Positions 12,490 through 22,784 of a stretch of 64,000 nucleotides of DNA are shown piece after piece. A program made the position numbers and the translations under genes. The DNA is from Neopusillimonas aromaticivorans. Lineage in GTDB: Bacteria > Pseudomonadota > Gammaproteobacteria > Burkholderiales > Burkholderiaceae_B. The notes beneath the pieces were generated by a model. The model was not told the DNA's origin. It did no database searches and saw only the letters and a program-made list of their open reading frames with translations. The DNA lies in NCBI RefSeq assembly GCF_030344915.1, contig NZ_CP128233.1, positions 1,922,001 to 1,986,000 on the forward strand. The letters are read 5' to 3'. How positions within the stretch are numbered: position 1 is the stretch's first letter; each line of letters starts with the position of its first letter.

Positions 12490-13505
12490 ATGAAAAAAAT
12501 TTTTATACGTCTGTTTGCAGCCATACTCGGGATGGCCTGTACCGCAGCCTTTGCCCAGACACTAGATGCGGTCATAAAGCGTGACTATTTGCAGTGTGGT
12601 CTGACCACCGGTTTTGCCGGGTTTTCAGCACCCGACGACAAAGGGCGTTGGCAAGGGCTTGATGTTGATCTGTGTCGTGCAGTGGCGGCTGCCGTATTGG
12701 GTGATGCGGAAAAGTACAAGGCAATTCCACTGAATTCCCAGCAGCGGTTTACCGCTTTGCAGTCCGGAGAAATTGATGTTCTGGCGCGTAATACTTCGGT
12801 GACACAGCAGCGAGATACTGCATTGGGGGTAATTCATGCGGGCATCAACTTTTACGATGGTCAGGGGTTTCTGCTGCCCCGGGCTTCAGGCGTGAGTTCG
12901 GCCAAAGAGCTTGATGGGGCAACGATCTGCTTGCAGACCGGAACATCGAACGAAAACACCTTGGCTGATTGGGCGCGTGCCAACGGCATTCAGTACAAGC
13001 CCGTAGTCATCGAACAGTTCAATGAGGCCGTATCGGCGTTCGCGGCGGGGCGGTGTGATGTGTTTTCAACCGATGCCTCCGGTCTGGCCGCGATCCGCGC
13101 ATCACGCTTGGGCAATCCGGATGACTACGTCGTTTTGCCTGAACTGATTTCAAAAGAACCTCTGGGGCCGTTCGTTCGTCAGGGTGACGACGCGTGGCTC
13201 AATATTGTGAAGTGGTCATTGATCGCCATGATGCTGGCAGAAGAACTGGGTGTCAGTTCGGCGAATGTCGATGACCAGCTTAAAAGCCCTCACCGGCCAT
13301 ACAGCGATTGCTGGGGGTCACCGGTAACGCCGGAAAGAACCTTGGGCTGGATGAGCAATGGGCCTATCGTATTGTGAAACAGGTTGGCAATTATGCCGAA
13401 AGTTTCGAACGCAATGTGGGCCAGAGCAGTCCTCTTAAAATCGAACGAGGCATGAATGCGTTGTGGCGCGATGGCGGTTTGATGTATCCATTGCCAATTC
13501 GTTAA
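12490..13505 (+). CDS. periplasmic amino-acid-binding protein (AapJ-like), one frameshift
   Basis: Solute-binding protein of a polar amino-acid ABC transporter. It has a clear Sec signal peptide (MKKIFIRLFAAILGMACTAAFA) cleaved before residue 23. Family 3 binding-protein motifs follow: QCGLTTGFAGFSAPDDKGRW, GLDVDLCRAVAAAVLGDA and RNTSVTQQRDTALG, similar to AapJ/BztA. One C is missing in the run 13287-13289; repair gives about 338 residues ending MYPLPIR. No permease or ATPase gene is adjacent on either side, so it must work with a transporter encoded elsewhere or act alone. A TTTTTATG start with a weak GAGG ribosome site precedes it. Confidence 0.85.
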
Positions 13506-13559
13506 GTTATGGGCGCATGCCTGGTGCTTGAGTTGACCTTGGGTTAGTTCATTAAAACG

Positions 13560-14755
13560 TTAATGCTTCGCTTGCTGTTGCAGGCGCCCGTCCGGCAGGC
13601 GTTCAATATGTCCGTCCAGCTCAAGTTCAGTCAGGCGTCGATTAAGCAGTACGATGTCCAGACCCGTGCGTTCAAGCAGGGTGTCGACGGTAACCGGGTC
13701 GAAGCCCAATGCCCTTAAAACACTGTCGTTTTTGGGAAGCCCGGTATCTTTGCGGTTGGGGTTGCTGTCGGCGGCAGGAATGCCGGGGGCCCCAGCGCCT
13801 TGGTAGCCGGTGCGTCGCGTTGTTGGTTGACCTGACCGTGTCACGATCCCGGGCAGGTTGGACTGCAGTTCTTCAACAATATCCTGACCGGACTCAACCA
13901 GCTTTGCTCCTTGGCGGATCAGCGCATGGCACCCGCGTGACAGGGGAGAGTGGATCGAGCCAGGTATGGCAAAAACTTCGCGCCCGATTTCAGAAGCCTG
14001 GCGTGCGGTAATCAGTGAACCACTTTGCAATGCGGCCTCGACCACCAGTACGCCACGGCTTAGCCCGGCCACAATCCGGTTACGTCGTGGAAACTGATGC
14101 GGCAGGGCCTTGAACCCCAGCGGAAATTCAGTGACCAGAGCCCCTTGCTCTGCAATCTGGTGGGCCAGGTCGCGGTTGCGTGCGGGGTAAACGATGTCGA
14201 TACCTGTACCCAGGACGGCGATTGTGCTGCCGCCTTTTGGCCCTGCCGCAAGGGCGCCTTGATGTGCAGCGGTATCAATGCCGGTAGCCAGACCACTGAT
14301 GACCCCCAGCCCGTGTCCGCAAGATGCCGGGCAAAATCACGGGCATTTTCCAGACCACCGGGGGTGGCATGGCGTGCCCCCACAATTGCAATGGATGAGC
14401 GGGACAAGAGGTCGGGCCGGCCGTTAACGTAGAGTACAGGCGGCGGGTCGTGGGTTTCCAGCAGTCCGGACGGGTATGCCGGGTCGGCCAGTGTCACCAG
14501 GTAATGATGAGGGTGATCAAGCCATTCCCGTGTTTTGGCGATTTGCATGACAATGTCATCTGACGCGGGTCGAGCCAACTGAACGGCCAGCTCGTGGGGT
14601 AACCACTTCAACAGTTGGCCCACCGATTGTTCAAAAATGATCTGGGGCAAACCGATGGCGGCCAGAAGGTGGCGTGCATGAACGGGCCCGATCCCGGGTT
14701 CCAGGGTCAGGCGTATCCAGGCGTCGAGTTCATCTTGGGGCAGTGTCAGCGGCAT
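13560..14755 (-). CDS. dprA: DNA-processing protein DprA, one frameshift
   Basis: Cytoplasmic protein that loads RecA on incoming single-stranded DNA during natural transformation. The N-terminal HhH/SAM-like region (LTLEPGIGPVHARHLLAA) is followed by the Rossmann-like DprA core: SIAIVGARHATPGGLENARD, then GLATGIDTAAHQGAL, then RNRIVAGLSRGVLVVEA. A C-terminal winged helix (LGFDPVTVDTLLERTGLD) ends the protein. One G is missing on the coding strand in the run 14303-14307; repair gives about 398 residues. Start set at 14755 (MPLTLPQDEL), which gives the family N-terminus. It is divergent from def-fmt, a common arrangement in proteobacteria. Confidence 0.92.
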
Positions 14756-14843
14756 AGGGCAAGAGTGTGCCACAGACGGCACGTTAACTGTATTCCCGGC
14801 AGGACATAAACAGCCGTCGGTCGTGGGTGAGACACCCGCTTGG

Positions 14844-14849
14844 TATAAT
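14844..14849 (+). promoter_or_regulatory. -10 element for def-fmt
   Basis: Perfect TATAAT within CTTGGTATAATGG, 29 bases before the def start codon. No good -35 hexamer is seen 17 bases upstream. Confidence 0.55.
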
Positions 14850-14877
14850 GGCAGGGTTAATTTCAACGTTGATAACC

Positions 14878-15390
14878 ATGGCTTTGCTTACTATTCTTCG
14901 CTATCCCGACCCTCGTTTGCACAAGGTCGCCAAACCGGTGCAGGTGGTCGATGACCGTATCCGTCAGCTGGTCAAGGACATGGCCGAGACAATGTATGCA
15001 GCCCCGGGTGTGGGGCTGGCGGCAACCCAGGTTGATGTCCACGAGCGGGTGGTTGTTATCGATGTGTCTGAAGACGGTAACGACCTGAAGGTACTGATCA
15101 ACCCTGAAATCATTCATAAAAGTGAAGAGCTTCAGGTCTACGAAGAGGGCTGCCTTTCCGTGCCAGGCATTTATGACCGGGTTGAGCGTTCGGCACAGAT
15201 CCGCGTGCGTGCACTGAACGAGCATGGGCAAACCTACGAATTTGATGCCGAAAGCTTGTTGGCGGTGTGCGTGCAGCACGAGCTCGATCATCTTGAAGGT
15301 AAGGTCTTCGTTGAATATCTGTCGTCGCTCAAGCTCAATCGCATCAAGAACAAATTGCGTAAACAAGAGCGCGAAGCGGTCAAGGCGTAG
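14878..15390 (+). CDS. def: peptide deformylase
   Basis: Removes the formyl group from the N-terminal methionine of new proteins. The three metal-site motifs are present: GVGLAATQ, EGCLSVP with the ligand Cys, and HELDHLEG with both ligand His and the catalytic Glu. The protein has 170 residues, starting at ATG 14878 (MALLTILRYPDPRLH); a longer in-frame start at 14827 would add an atypical hydrophobic leader. It forms an operon with fmt (6-base gap), which adds the formyl group that Def removes. The frame is intact. Confidence 0.96.
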   Translation: MALLTILRYPDPRLHKVAKPVQVVDDRIRQLVKDMAETMYAAPGVGLAATQVDVHERVVVIDVSEDGNDLKVLINPEIIHKSEELQVYEEGCLSVPGIYDRVERSAQIRVRALNEHGQTYEFDAESLLAVCVQHELDHLEGKVFVEYLSSLKLNRIKNKLRKQEREAVKA

Positions 15391-15396
15391 TCGGTC

Positions 15397-16346
15397 ATGC
15401 GCGTTGTCTTTGCCGGTACCCCCGAATTTGCCCGCATTGCGCTCGATGCCATCCGCGCAGCAGGACACGACGTACCGTTGGTGCTGACCCAGCCCGACCG
15501 GCCATCCGGGCGTGGTCTGAAGCTCACGCCCAGTGCGGTCAAGCAAGCCGCCCTTGATGCCGGCATCCCGGTTCAGCAACCACGCAGTTTGCGTCTCGAC
15601 GGCAAATATCCCGACGAGGCCCAGGCGGCTCGCCAGGCACTACTTGATGCCCGTCCCGATGTCATGGTCGTGGCGGCGTATGGCCTGATCCTTCCGCAAT
15701 GGGCGTTGCAGCTACCCAAGGCAGGTTGCCTGAATATCCATGCCAGCCTGTTGCCACGTTGGCGGGGGCCGCGCCAATCCAGCGTGCCATCGAAGCCGGT
15801 GATACCGAAACAGGTATTGCCATCATGCAGATGGATGAAGGGCTGGATACCGGCGATATGGTGCTGGTTCGAGCCCTGCCGATTACGCCTGAACATACGG
15901 CGGCGCGGTTGCACGACGAGCTGGCGGAGCTGGGCGGTCAGTGCATTGTTGACGCCTTGAAGGGTGTCGAAACCAGCAGCCTTGTACATACACCCCAGCC
16001 CGAGACCGGTGTGTGTTATGCCGCCAAGCTCGACAAGGCAGAGGCCGCGCTTGATATTTCATTGCCGGCGCAGGTGCTGGCTCGTCGCATTCGTGCGTTC
16101 AATCCGGTTCCTGGCGCTACCATGCAGCTGGCCGGTTGGCCAGCACCGGTCAAGGTCTGGTTTGCCCAGGCCTTACCAGGCCAGACAGGAACCCGTCCGG
16201 GGCAAATTGTTTCTGCCACGGCGGCCGGTCTTGATGTCGCAACAGGGGATGGGGTGCTGCGCATTCTGGAAGCGCAAAAACCCGGTGGAAAGCGCCAGGA
16301 CATTGGCGCCTTCCTGAACGGCTCACCTTATATTGTTTCGCCGTAA
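15397..16346 (+). CDS. fmt: methionyl-tRNA formyltransferase, one frameshift
   Basis: Formylates initiator Met-tRNA using 10-formyl-tetrahydrofolate. N-terminal formyltransferase motifs: RVVFAGTPEFA, LTQPDRPSGRG, and the catalytic core CLNIHASLLPRWRGAAPIQR, followed by MDEGLDTGDM. The C-terminal OB-like tRNA-binding domain includes RIRAFNPVPGA. One G is missing in the run 15764-15768; repair gives about 316 residues. It lies directly after def and overlaps the convergent rimO by 19 bases at the 3' ends. Confidence 0.95.
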
Positions 16347-17644
16347 AGGTCGTATTCGTCTGAGTCAGTGACCCGTACCCGGACTTTGTCGCCGGGTTTC
16401 AGGGTGCGTTCGGTACTGACGAATACGTTGCCGTCGATTTCAGGCGCATCAGCGCTGGAACGACCGATGGGGCCGTCTTCATCAATTTCATCAATCAGAA
16501 CATCGATGTCCTGTCCGACCTTGCGGGCCAGGCGTGCGGTGGAAATGGCTTGCTGGTGTGCCATGAAGCGTTCCCAGCGATCTTGCTTGATGTCCTCGGG
16601 TACGTGGTCTGGCAGCTCGTTAGCCTTGGCGCCATCGACGGCCGAATACTGGAAGCAGCCGACGCGATCAAGCTGGGCTTCGGACATCCAGTCGAGCAGA
16701 TACTGGAAGTCATCTTCGGTTTCGCCGGGGAAGCCGACAATGAACGTCGAACGCAAGGTCAGGTCGGGACAGGTTTCGCGCCACTGCTTGATGCGAGCCA
16801 GGGTCTTGTCTTCAAACGCGGGCCGCTTCATCAGTTTCAGGATGCGCGGGCTGGCGTGCTGGAACGGGATGTCAAGGTAAGGCAGGATTTTGCCGTCGGC
16901 CATGAGGGGAATGACCTCGTCGACATGCGGGTAAGGGTAGACATAGTGCAGGCGCGTCCAGATGCCGAACTCTGACAAGGCTTCACAGAGTTGGGTCATG
17001 TGCGTCTTGATGGGGCGCCCGTTCCAGAAGCCGCTGCGGAACTTCACGTCAACGCCGTAGGCGCTGGTGTCTTGTGAGATAACCAGCAGTTCTTTGACCC
17101 CGGCTTTGACCAGGCGCTCGGCCTCGCCCATGACATCGCCAATCGGGCGGCTGACCAAGTCGCCGCGCAATGACGGAATGATGCAGAAGCTGCAGCGGTG
17201 GTTACAGCCTTCAGATATTTTCAGGTAGGCATAGTGACGCGGGGTCAGCTTGATGCCCTGCGGCGGGACCAGATCGGTATACGGGTCGTGACTGATATTG
17301 GGCGGAGCAGCCTCATGCACGGCGCGTACGGCCTCTTCGTATTGTTGCGGGCCGGTTACGGCCAGTACGGAAGGATGCACATTGCGAATGACTGATTCTT
17401 CGACGCCCATACAGCCAGTGACAATGACGCGCCCGTTTTCAGCGATGGCTTCACCAATGGCCTCAAGCGACTCGGCTTTGGCACTGTCGATGAAACCACA
17501 GGTGTTGACGACAACCACGTCGGCATTATCGTAGTCGGGAGTGATGGCGTACCCTTCGGTGCGCAGTTGTGTCAGGATACGTTCGGAGTCGACCAGCGCT
17601 TTGGGGCAGCCCAGGCTGACAAAACCGACTTTTGGGGAACTCAT
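16328..17644 (-). CDS. rimO: ribosomal protein S12 methylthiotransferase RimO
   Basis: Radical-SAM enzyme that adds a methylthio group to the conserved Asp of ribosomal protein S12. The N-terminal UPF0004 domain carries the cluster cysteines in FVSLGCPKALVDSE, VVNTCGFID and GCMGV. The radical-SAM CxxxCxxC motif is in CNHRCSFCIIPSLRG. A C-terminal TRAM domain follows (VLIDEIDEDGPIGRS to the end). It has 438 residues, typical, with an intact frame. The distinction from MiaB rests on the GFIDSAKAESLEAI segment, which is RimO-like. Confidence 0.95.
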   Translation of the reverse strand: MSSPKVGFVSLGCPKALVDSERILTQLRTEGYAITPDYDNADVVVVNTCGFIDSAKAESLEAIGEAIAENGRVIVTGCMGVEESVIRNVHPSVLAVTGPQQYEEAVRAVHEAAPPNISHDPYTDLVPPQGIKLTPRHYAYLKISEGCNHRCSFCIIPSLRGDLVSRPIGDVMGEAERLVKAGVKELLVISQDTSAYGVDVKFRSGFWNGRPIKTHMTQLCEALSEFGIWTRLHYVYPYPHVDEVIPLMADGKILPYLDIPFQHASPRILKLMKRPAFEDKTLARIKQWRETCPDLTLRSTFIVGFPGETEDDFQYLLDWMSEAQLDRVGCFQYSAVDGAKANELPDHVPEDIKQDRWERFMAHQQAISTARLARKVGQDIDVLIDEIDEDGPIGRSSADAPEIDGNVFVSTERTLKPGDKVRVRVTDSDEYDLYGETI

Positions 17645-17780
17645 GCGTTAACCTCGTTAGCCTGATTAAGGCTTGATAGAAAAAAGAATTTTACTGCGTT
17701 GCGCTGCCTGTGGCAGGGCGGTGTGCCAATGATTTAATGCTACATTCCGACAGAGTGAATTTTTAAGGTTTTTTGACAAC

Positions 17781-19141
17781 GTGACCGACCCCGCTTCGAT
17801 TCGTTATTCGCTGGCTGATACCTTGCTGGCCAGCGCCAGGGCCTTGCAAGCGGTTCATGAAGGCCAGTCATTGTCTGATGTGCTGGGTCAGGTGCCGGCC
17901 GCAACGCGTGGGGCAACCCAGGCCGTGACATTTCATGTGTTGCGCAATCTGGGCCAGGCTCTGGAAGTGCGGCATATGCTGGTGCCTAAAACGCCGCCTG
18001 TACCTTTGCTGGATGCGTTATTGCAGGTGGCCTTGTGTGTGCTTGATACCGCCATGCAGGCTGAAGCCCTGGTTGCTGCGGGTAAAACCCCGCGTGCCGA
18101 TTGGCCGGTTTATGCCGTGCATACGGCGGTCGACCAAGCGGTTGAAGCCGTTGCCGGCCACCGGCAGATCCGGCCCTTCAAAGCCTTGATGAACGGAGTT
18201 TTGCGGCGCTTCACTCGCGAACGCGACGCTATTTTAACGCGTGCCAGGGGTAATCCGGAGGCGCGCTGGAATCACCCCAACTGGTGGGTTCGGCGTATCC
18301 GGCAGGCCTGGCCCGAGCACTGGAAAATGGTATTGGGGGCGGCCGATTTCCCTCCACCCATGACGTTACGCGTTAATGTCCGGCAGTGCTCGCAAGCGCA
18401 GTTGCTGGCCGAACTGGCCGCCTCAGGTATTGCCGCGCATGCCCAAGGTCCATCCGGTGTCGTTCTGGCGCACCCCAGGCCGGTACATGACGTCCCCGGG
18501 TTTACGCAAGGGTGGTGGTCGGTACAAGACGAATCTGCCCAGTTGGCGGCGCCGCTGCTGGGTGTGAAACCCGGTATGCGTGTGCTTGATGCCTGTGCAG
18601 CGCCGGGGGTAAAACGGCGCATTTACTTGAGTTGGCCGATATTGAATTGCTGGCCCTGGATGCCGATCCGGTACGGCTCGAGCGGGTACAACAGAATCTG
18701 GATCGATTGCAATTGACTCATGCGGGTGTCCGGCTGCTGGCCGCTGACGCATCAAAGACAGACCCATGGTGGGATGGGCAACCCTTTGACGCTATTTTGG
18801 CGGATGTGCCCTGTACCGGATCAGGCGTGGTGCGACGTCACCCTGATATCCGCTGGCTGCGACGCGAAACTGATATTGCCCGTACTGTTGCCTTGCAACG
18901 CCGCATCGTCAAGGCGTTGTGGCAAACATTGAAACCAGGCGGGCATTTCTTGTATGTGACCTGTTCGGTGTTCCCGCAAGAAGGTGAAGAGCAGGCCCGG
19001 TGGTTGCAGGCTCAATACCCGGATGCCGTGCGACTGGAGGCTCCTGGACAGCTGTTGCCGACCGGGCCCGAGGCGGGGGACGGCTTTTTCTATGCCTTGT
19101 TTGCAAAGCAGACTGGTGTGGATAAAAATAACACGCCATGA
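17781..19141 (+). CDS. rsmB: 16S rRNA m5C967 methyltransferase RsmB, one frameshift
   Basis: SAM-dependent methyltransferase for C967 of 16S rRNA. The N-terminal NusB-like domain spans about residues 1-140; the RNA-binding region MTLRVN follows. The SAM motif VLDACAAPGGKTAHLLEL, the catalytic PCTGSG and the TCSVFPQEGEEQ motif are all present. One G is missing in the run 18605-18609; repair gives about 453 residues. Start is GTG at 17781. Its stop overlaps the start of the DUF4390 gene (ATGA), so the two are probably translationally coupled. Confidence 0.93.
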
Positions 19142-19721
19142 CCTTCGCTCGTTCTCTGGCCTTCTTGTTGCGGTTGTGTCTGGTGCTTTGCGTCACCGGC
19201 GGGCTGGCAACTGTTCGGGCAGACCAGATTTCCAGCATCGAGCCGGTCGTGAAAAATGGTCAACTCTATATCGACGCCGATATTGATCTGGTGATTGACG
19301 GTGAGTTGCGTGAGGCTGCGGAAAAAGGTGTCCCCTTTATTTCACCGCCGATCTCGAAATTGCGACCGATCGCTGGTGGTGGTTCGACAAGGTGATGGTC
19401 GATCAGCAGCACTCCTGGCGACTGTCGTACAACGTGCTGACCCGCCAATGGCGGGTGGGCTCCGGCGATCTCAACATGCCGGCCGCAACGTTTGAAGACG
19501 CATTGGCTTACGTGCGTCATATCCGGGGTTGGGCCGTAACGTCTGTCGAGGCGTTCGAGCCTGAAACAACCTATCGTGGCCGTTTGCGTTTGCGGCTTGA
19601 TACGTCCAGGTTGCCTCGCCCGTTTCGCATAGACTCCTTCAATAGCAGCATTTGGTCAGTCGTGACCCCATGGAAAGATTTTTCGTTTTCAATTTCTCCG
19701 CCAACGCCCGACCTGCCGTGA
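19138..19721 (+). CDS. DUF4390 domain protein, one frameshift
   Basis: Exported protein of unknown function, about 194 residues after repair. It has a signal peptide (hydrophobic SLAFLLRLCLVLCVTGGLAT, cleavage near AD-QIS) and the DUF4390 beta-rich body: DIDLVIDGELREAAEKGVPF, DRWWWFDKVMVDQQHSWRLS, YNVLTRQWRVG. One T is missing in the run 19336-19338. It sits between rsmB and the NtrY-like kinase, overlapping both neighbours. That placement suggests a link to the two-component system, but nothing in the sequence shows it. Confidence 0.8.
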
Positions 19722-22054
19722 AGTGGGCAATACGCGTTACGCTGGTCATTGCGGTGGCCAGTGCTTTGGCGTTGCTGGCACTGCTGGTCTGGTCAACGGG
19801 GAATGCCTCTCGCTTTGCCCAGCACTATGACCTGCTGCTGGCAGTCAATGCGGTTTTTGCCGTCACTCTGGCGTTCTGGGTGGTGGTCCTGGCGGTGCGC
19901 CTGGTGCGACAGATTCGTCGTCGTCAGTTCGGTGCACGCCTGACCGCGCGCTTTGCCCTCTCGTTCGTACTGATCGGCGTGTTGCCAGGGGCATTGATTT
20001 ATGTCCTGTCCGTTCAGTTCATGTCGCGCTCCATTGAATCGTGGTTTAACGTGCGGGTTGATACTGCCCTGGAGTCCGGGCTGAGTCTCGGGCGTGCCGT
20101 ACTTGATTTGCAGTTGGCCGACCTGAATACCCGGGCACGACAGATGGCGACGCAGCTTGACGACAAGTCGGATGCCGACATGGGGGTTCTGATTTCGAAA
20201 TTGCGTGAAGACGGTGGTGCGGGCGAGGCCATGGTGTTTTCCGGCAGTGGCCGGTTGGTGGCTTTTTCAACCGGAGACTACGGCAAGCTGATTCCCGATG
20301 GTCCGCCGTCCCATGTCATGAATCAATTACGGGTGGCTCGTCACTATGCGGCGGCCGAGGTCGATGAAACCAGCAACGGGGTAGGTCCGGAAGGTGATTC
20401 ATTTACCGGGTTGTTTCTGCGTGTTGTAGTACCTATTACGCGTCTCGATCGCTCGGCGACTTCATTGGGGGTAACGCCGGATGTGCGCTGGTTGCAGGTC
20501 ATCCAGCCGGTAGCCGAGCAGATTGCGCGTAATGCCAGTCAGGTTGAAGCCGGGTTTCGCGACTATCAGGAACTGGCCCTGTCCCGCCAGGGGTTGCGCA
20601 AGCTTTACGGTATTACGTTGACGCTGGCGCTGATTCTTGCCGTGTTTGCCTCGGTTGTCGTGGCTTTGGGGGTGTCGCGTCGTCTGGTGCGTCCGTTGCT
20701 GACGCTGGCAGCAGGTACCCAGGCCGTAGGTGTGGGTGATTATCGGCCTTTGCCTGAACCCCCAGAGAAAGACGAGGTTGGTCAGCTGACCCGTTCGTTC
20801 AATGCGATGACGCGTCAGCTCGACGAGGCGCGCCAGATGGTCGAGCGTAATCGTCAGCAGCTTGAGCGTACCAATGTCTATCTTGAGTCCGTGCTCAGCA
20901 ACCTTTCATCCGGGGTGTTGGTGTTCGACGAGGGGTTTCGTGTCAACTTGTTCAATCATGGTGCACAGTCCATTTTGCGGGTGGATCTCAGGTCGGTCAA
21001 AGGTCGCCCGCTTGAAACCGTTGATGGTGCGTTCAAGCTTTCCCAGTTGATCCGGCACGCTTTTGCAGCGCATGCCGCCGTCGAGTCTGAGCGTCCGTTC
21101 TGGCAGCAGCAGTTTGAACTTGAGCTCGAAACGCCGGTAGACAATGGTACGCGTGAAGATGTCGTGACTTTGCTGGCGCGAGGTACGCATCTGACCATCG
21201 ATGGTCGTGCCAATGGTTATCTGGTCGTTTTTGATGACATCAGCGAGGTGATTTCGGCAAACCGGACAGTTGCGTGGGGTGAGGTCGCACGACGCCTGGC
21301 GCATGAAATTAAAAATCCGCTGACGCCCATTCAGTTGTCTGCTGAGCGGCTGGCCATGAAACTGGCTGACCGGCTTGGAGAGGCAGATGCCGCGATGCTG
21401 ATCCGGTCAACCAACACCATTGTGAATCAGGTCGCTTCCCTGAAGAAAATGGTCGATGATTTCCGCGAGTATGCCCGGACACCGCCTGCGCAGATGCAGT
21501 CGCTTGATCTGAATGTACTGGTTGCTGAAATCATGACCCTTTACGGGTGGGATCCTGCCGGCATTTCCACCGACGAACAAACCGGTCTGTGTATCGAGGC
21601 CGAGCTTGAGCCGGGATTACCCGCTGTCGAGGGAGATCCCAACCAGTTGCGTCAGGTTATCCATAACTTGCTGGCCAATGCCCGTGATGCCCTGGCGGGA
21701 GCAGGCGCAACAGAAGCTAAAATTCAGGTGCAGACCAAGTTGACTTTGTCCCGTCTTGCTGATGATGGCAAAGAAACCCAGGCGGTTCGTTTTACCGTGT
21801 CCGATACCGGGCCTGGTTTTGAGCCGCAGGTATTGACGCGGGTTTTCGAGCCCTACGTCACGACCAAGTCCACGGGTACCGGTTTGGGGTTGGCCATCGT
21901 CAAAAAGATTATTGAAGAGCACGGTGGTCGTATCGATGTATCCAACCGCCGCGAGGGTGGGGCCCGGGTCTCCATTTTGTTCACGCGTCTTGTAAACTCA
22001 TCCATGACGCTGGACGAAGCCGGACCGGGGTACGATAATGCGAAAAAAATATAG
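19670..22054 (+). CDS. NtrY-like membrane sensor histidine kinase
   Basis: Membrane sensor kinase of about 794 residues. Three membrane segments lie in the first ~110 residues; a large extracytoplasmic sensor region follows, then a fourth segment (TLTLALILAVFASVVVALGV) leading into a HAMP domain (SRRLVRPLLTLAAGTQAV). A PAS domain and a HisKA box come next with the phosphorylated His545 in RRLAHEIKNPLTPIQLS; the HATPase has N (HNLLANARDA), DTGPGF and GTGLGLAIVKK boxes. This layout is that of NtrY. The start at ATG 19670 overlaps DUF4390 by 52 bases; GTG 19715 is an alternative. It pairs with the regulator 10 bases downstream. The frame is intact. Confidence 0.88.
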   Translation: MERFFVFNFSANARPAVKWAIRVTLVIAVASALALLALLVWSTGNASRFAQHYDLLLAVNAVFAVTLAFWVVVLAVRLVRQIRRRQFGARLTARFALSFVLIGVLPGALIYVLSVQFMSRSIESWFNVRVDTALESGLSLGRAVLDLQLADLNTRARQMATQLDDKSDADMGVLISKLREDGGAGEAMVFSGSGRLVAFSTGDYGKLIPDGPPSHVMNQLRVARHYAAAEVDETSNGVGPEGDSFTGLFLRVVVPITRLDRSATSLGVTPDVRWLQVIQPVAEQIARNASQVEAGFRDYQELALSRQGLRKLYGITLTLALILAVFASVVVALGVSRRLVRPLLTLAAGTQAVGVGDYRPLPEPPEKDEVGQLTRSFNAMTRQLDEARQMVERNRQQLERTNVYLESVLSNLSSGVLVFDEGFRVNLFNHGAQSILRVDLRSVKGRPLETVDGAFKLSQLIRHAFAAHAAVESERPFWQQQFELELETPVDNGTREDVVTLLARGTHLTIDGRANGYLVVFDDISEVISANRTVAWGEVARRLAHEIKNPLTPIQLSAERLAMKLADRLGEADAAMLIRSTNTIVNQVASLKKMVDDFREYARTPPAQMQSLDLNVLVAEIMTLYGWDPAGISTDEQTGLCIEAELEPGLPAVEGDPNQLRQVIHNLLANARDALAGAGATEAKIQVQTKLTLSRLADDGKETQAVRFTVSDTGPGFEPQVLTRVFEPYVTTKSTGTGLGLAIVKKIIEEHGGRIDVSNRREGGARVSILFTRLVNSSMTLDEAGPGYDNAKKI

Positions 22055-22064
22055 GTGAAGCTTT

Positions 22065-22765
22065 ATGGCCAGAATACTGGTGGTAGACGACGAAGTCGGC
22101 ATTCGGGAGTTATTGTCCGAAATCCTTTACGACGAGGGGCACACCGTCGAGCTGGCAGAAAATGCGGCTCAGGCGCGTGCTGCACGGCAGCGAACGCGTC
22201 CTGATCTGGTATTGCTGGATATCTGGATGCCCGACACCGATGGTGTCAGCCTGTTGCGTGAGTGGGGGTCGCAGGGTTTGCTCGATATGCCGGTCATCAT
22301 GATGAGTGGCCATGCCACCGTCGATACGGCTGTCGAGGCTACACGCATTGGCGCTGTCGATTTTCTTGAGAAACCCATTACGCTGCAAAAGCTGCTTAAG
22401 ACGGTCGCCGCTGCCCTGGCGCGCCCGGTTATCCGCTCTTCCGCTGCGCCTGTTGCGGCAACGTCCGCTGTGGCGCCGGTTGTTGCACATGCAGAAGCGG
22501 CCGCCGCCCCGGTGGGGCACATGCCGTCGAACCAGCGGTTTCCCTCGAACCCCATGCGTTGCAGCTTAGCAATATTCCGCTTGATCAGCCCTTGCGTGAT
22601 GCTCGCGACGAGTTCGAGCGCATTTATTTTGAATACCACCTGGCGCGCGAGAATCACAGCATGACCCGGGTGTCAGAACGTACCGGGCTTGAACGTACCC
22701 ATCTGTACCGCAAGCTCAAGCAGCTGGGTATTGACGCATCGCGTCGGCGCCAGGAATCCCGCTAG
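22065..22765 (+). CDS. NtrX-like response regulator without AAA+ domain, one frameshift
   Basis: Receiver domain at residues 1-120 with the acidic pair Asp8/Asp9, phosphoacceptor Asp52 (LLDIWMPDTDG) and the conserved Thr/Ser and Lys (MSGHATVDTA, FLEKPI). A low-complexity Ala/Val/Pro linker (about 128-175) follows. The C-terminus is a Fis-type helix-turn-helix (MTRVSERTGLERTHLYRKLK). The central sigma-54 AAA+ domain of true NtrX is absent. One G is missing in the run 22514-22517; repair gives about 233 residues. It lies 10 bases after the NtrY-like kinase. It should act as a direct DNA-binding regulator for sigma-70 promoters. Confidence 0.85.
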
Positions 22766-22784
22766 ATACTACGACAAGGCGCCC

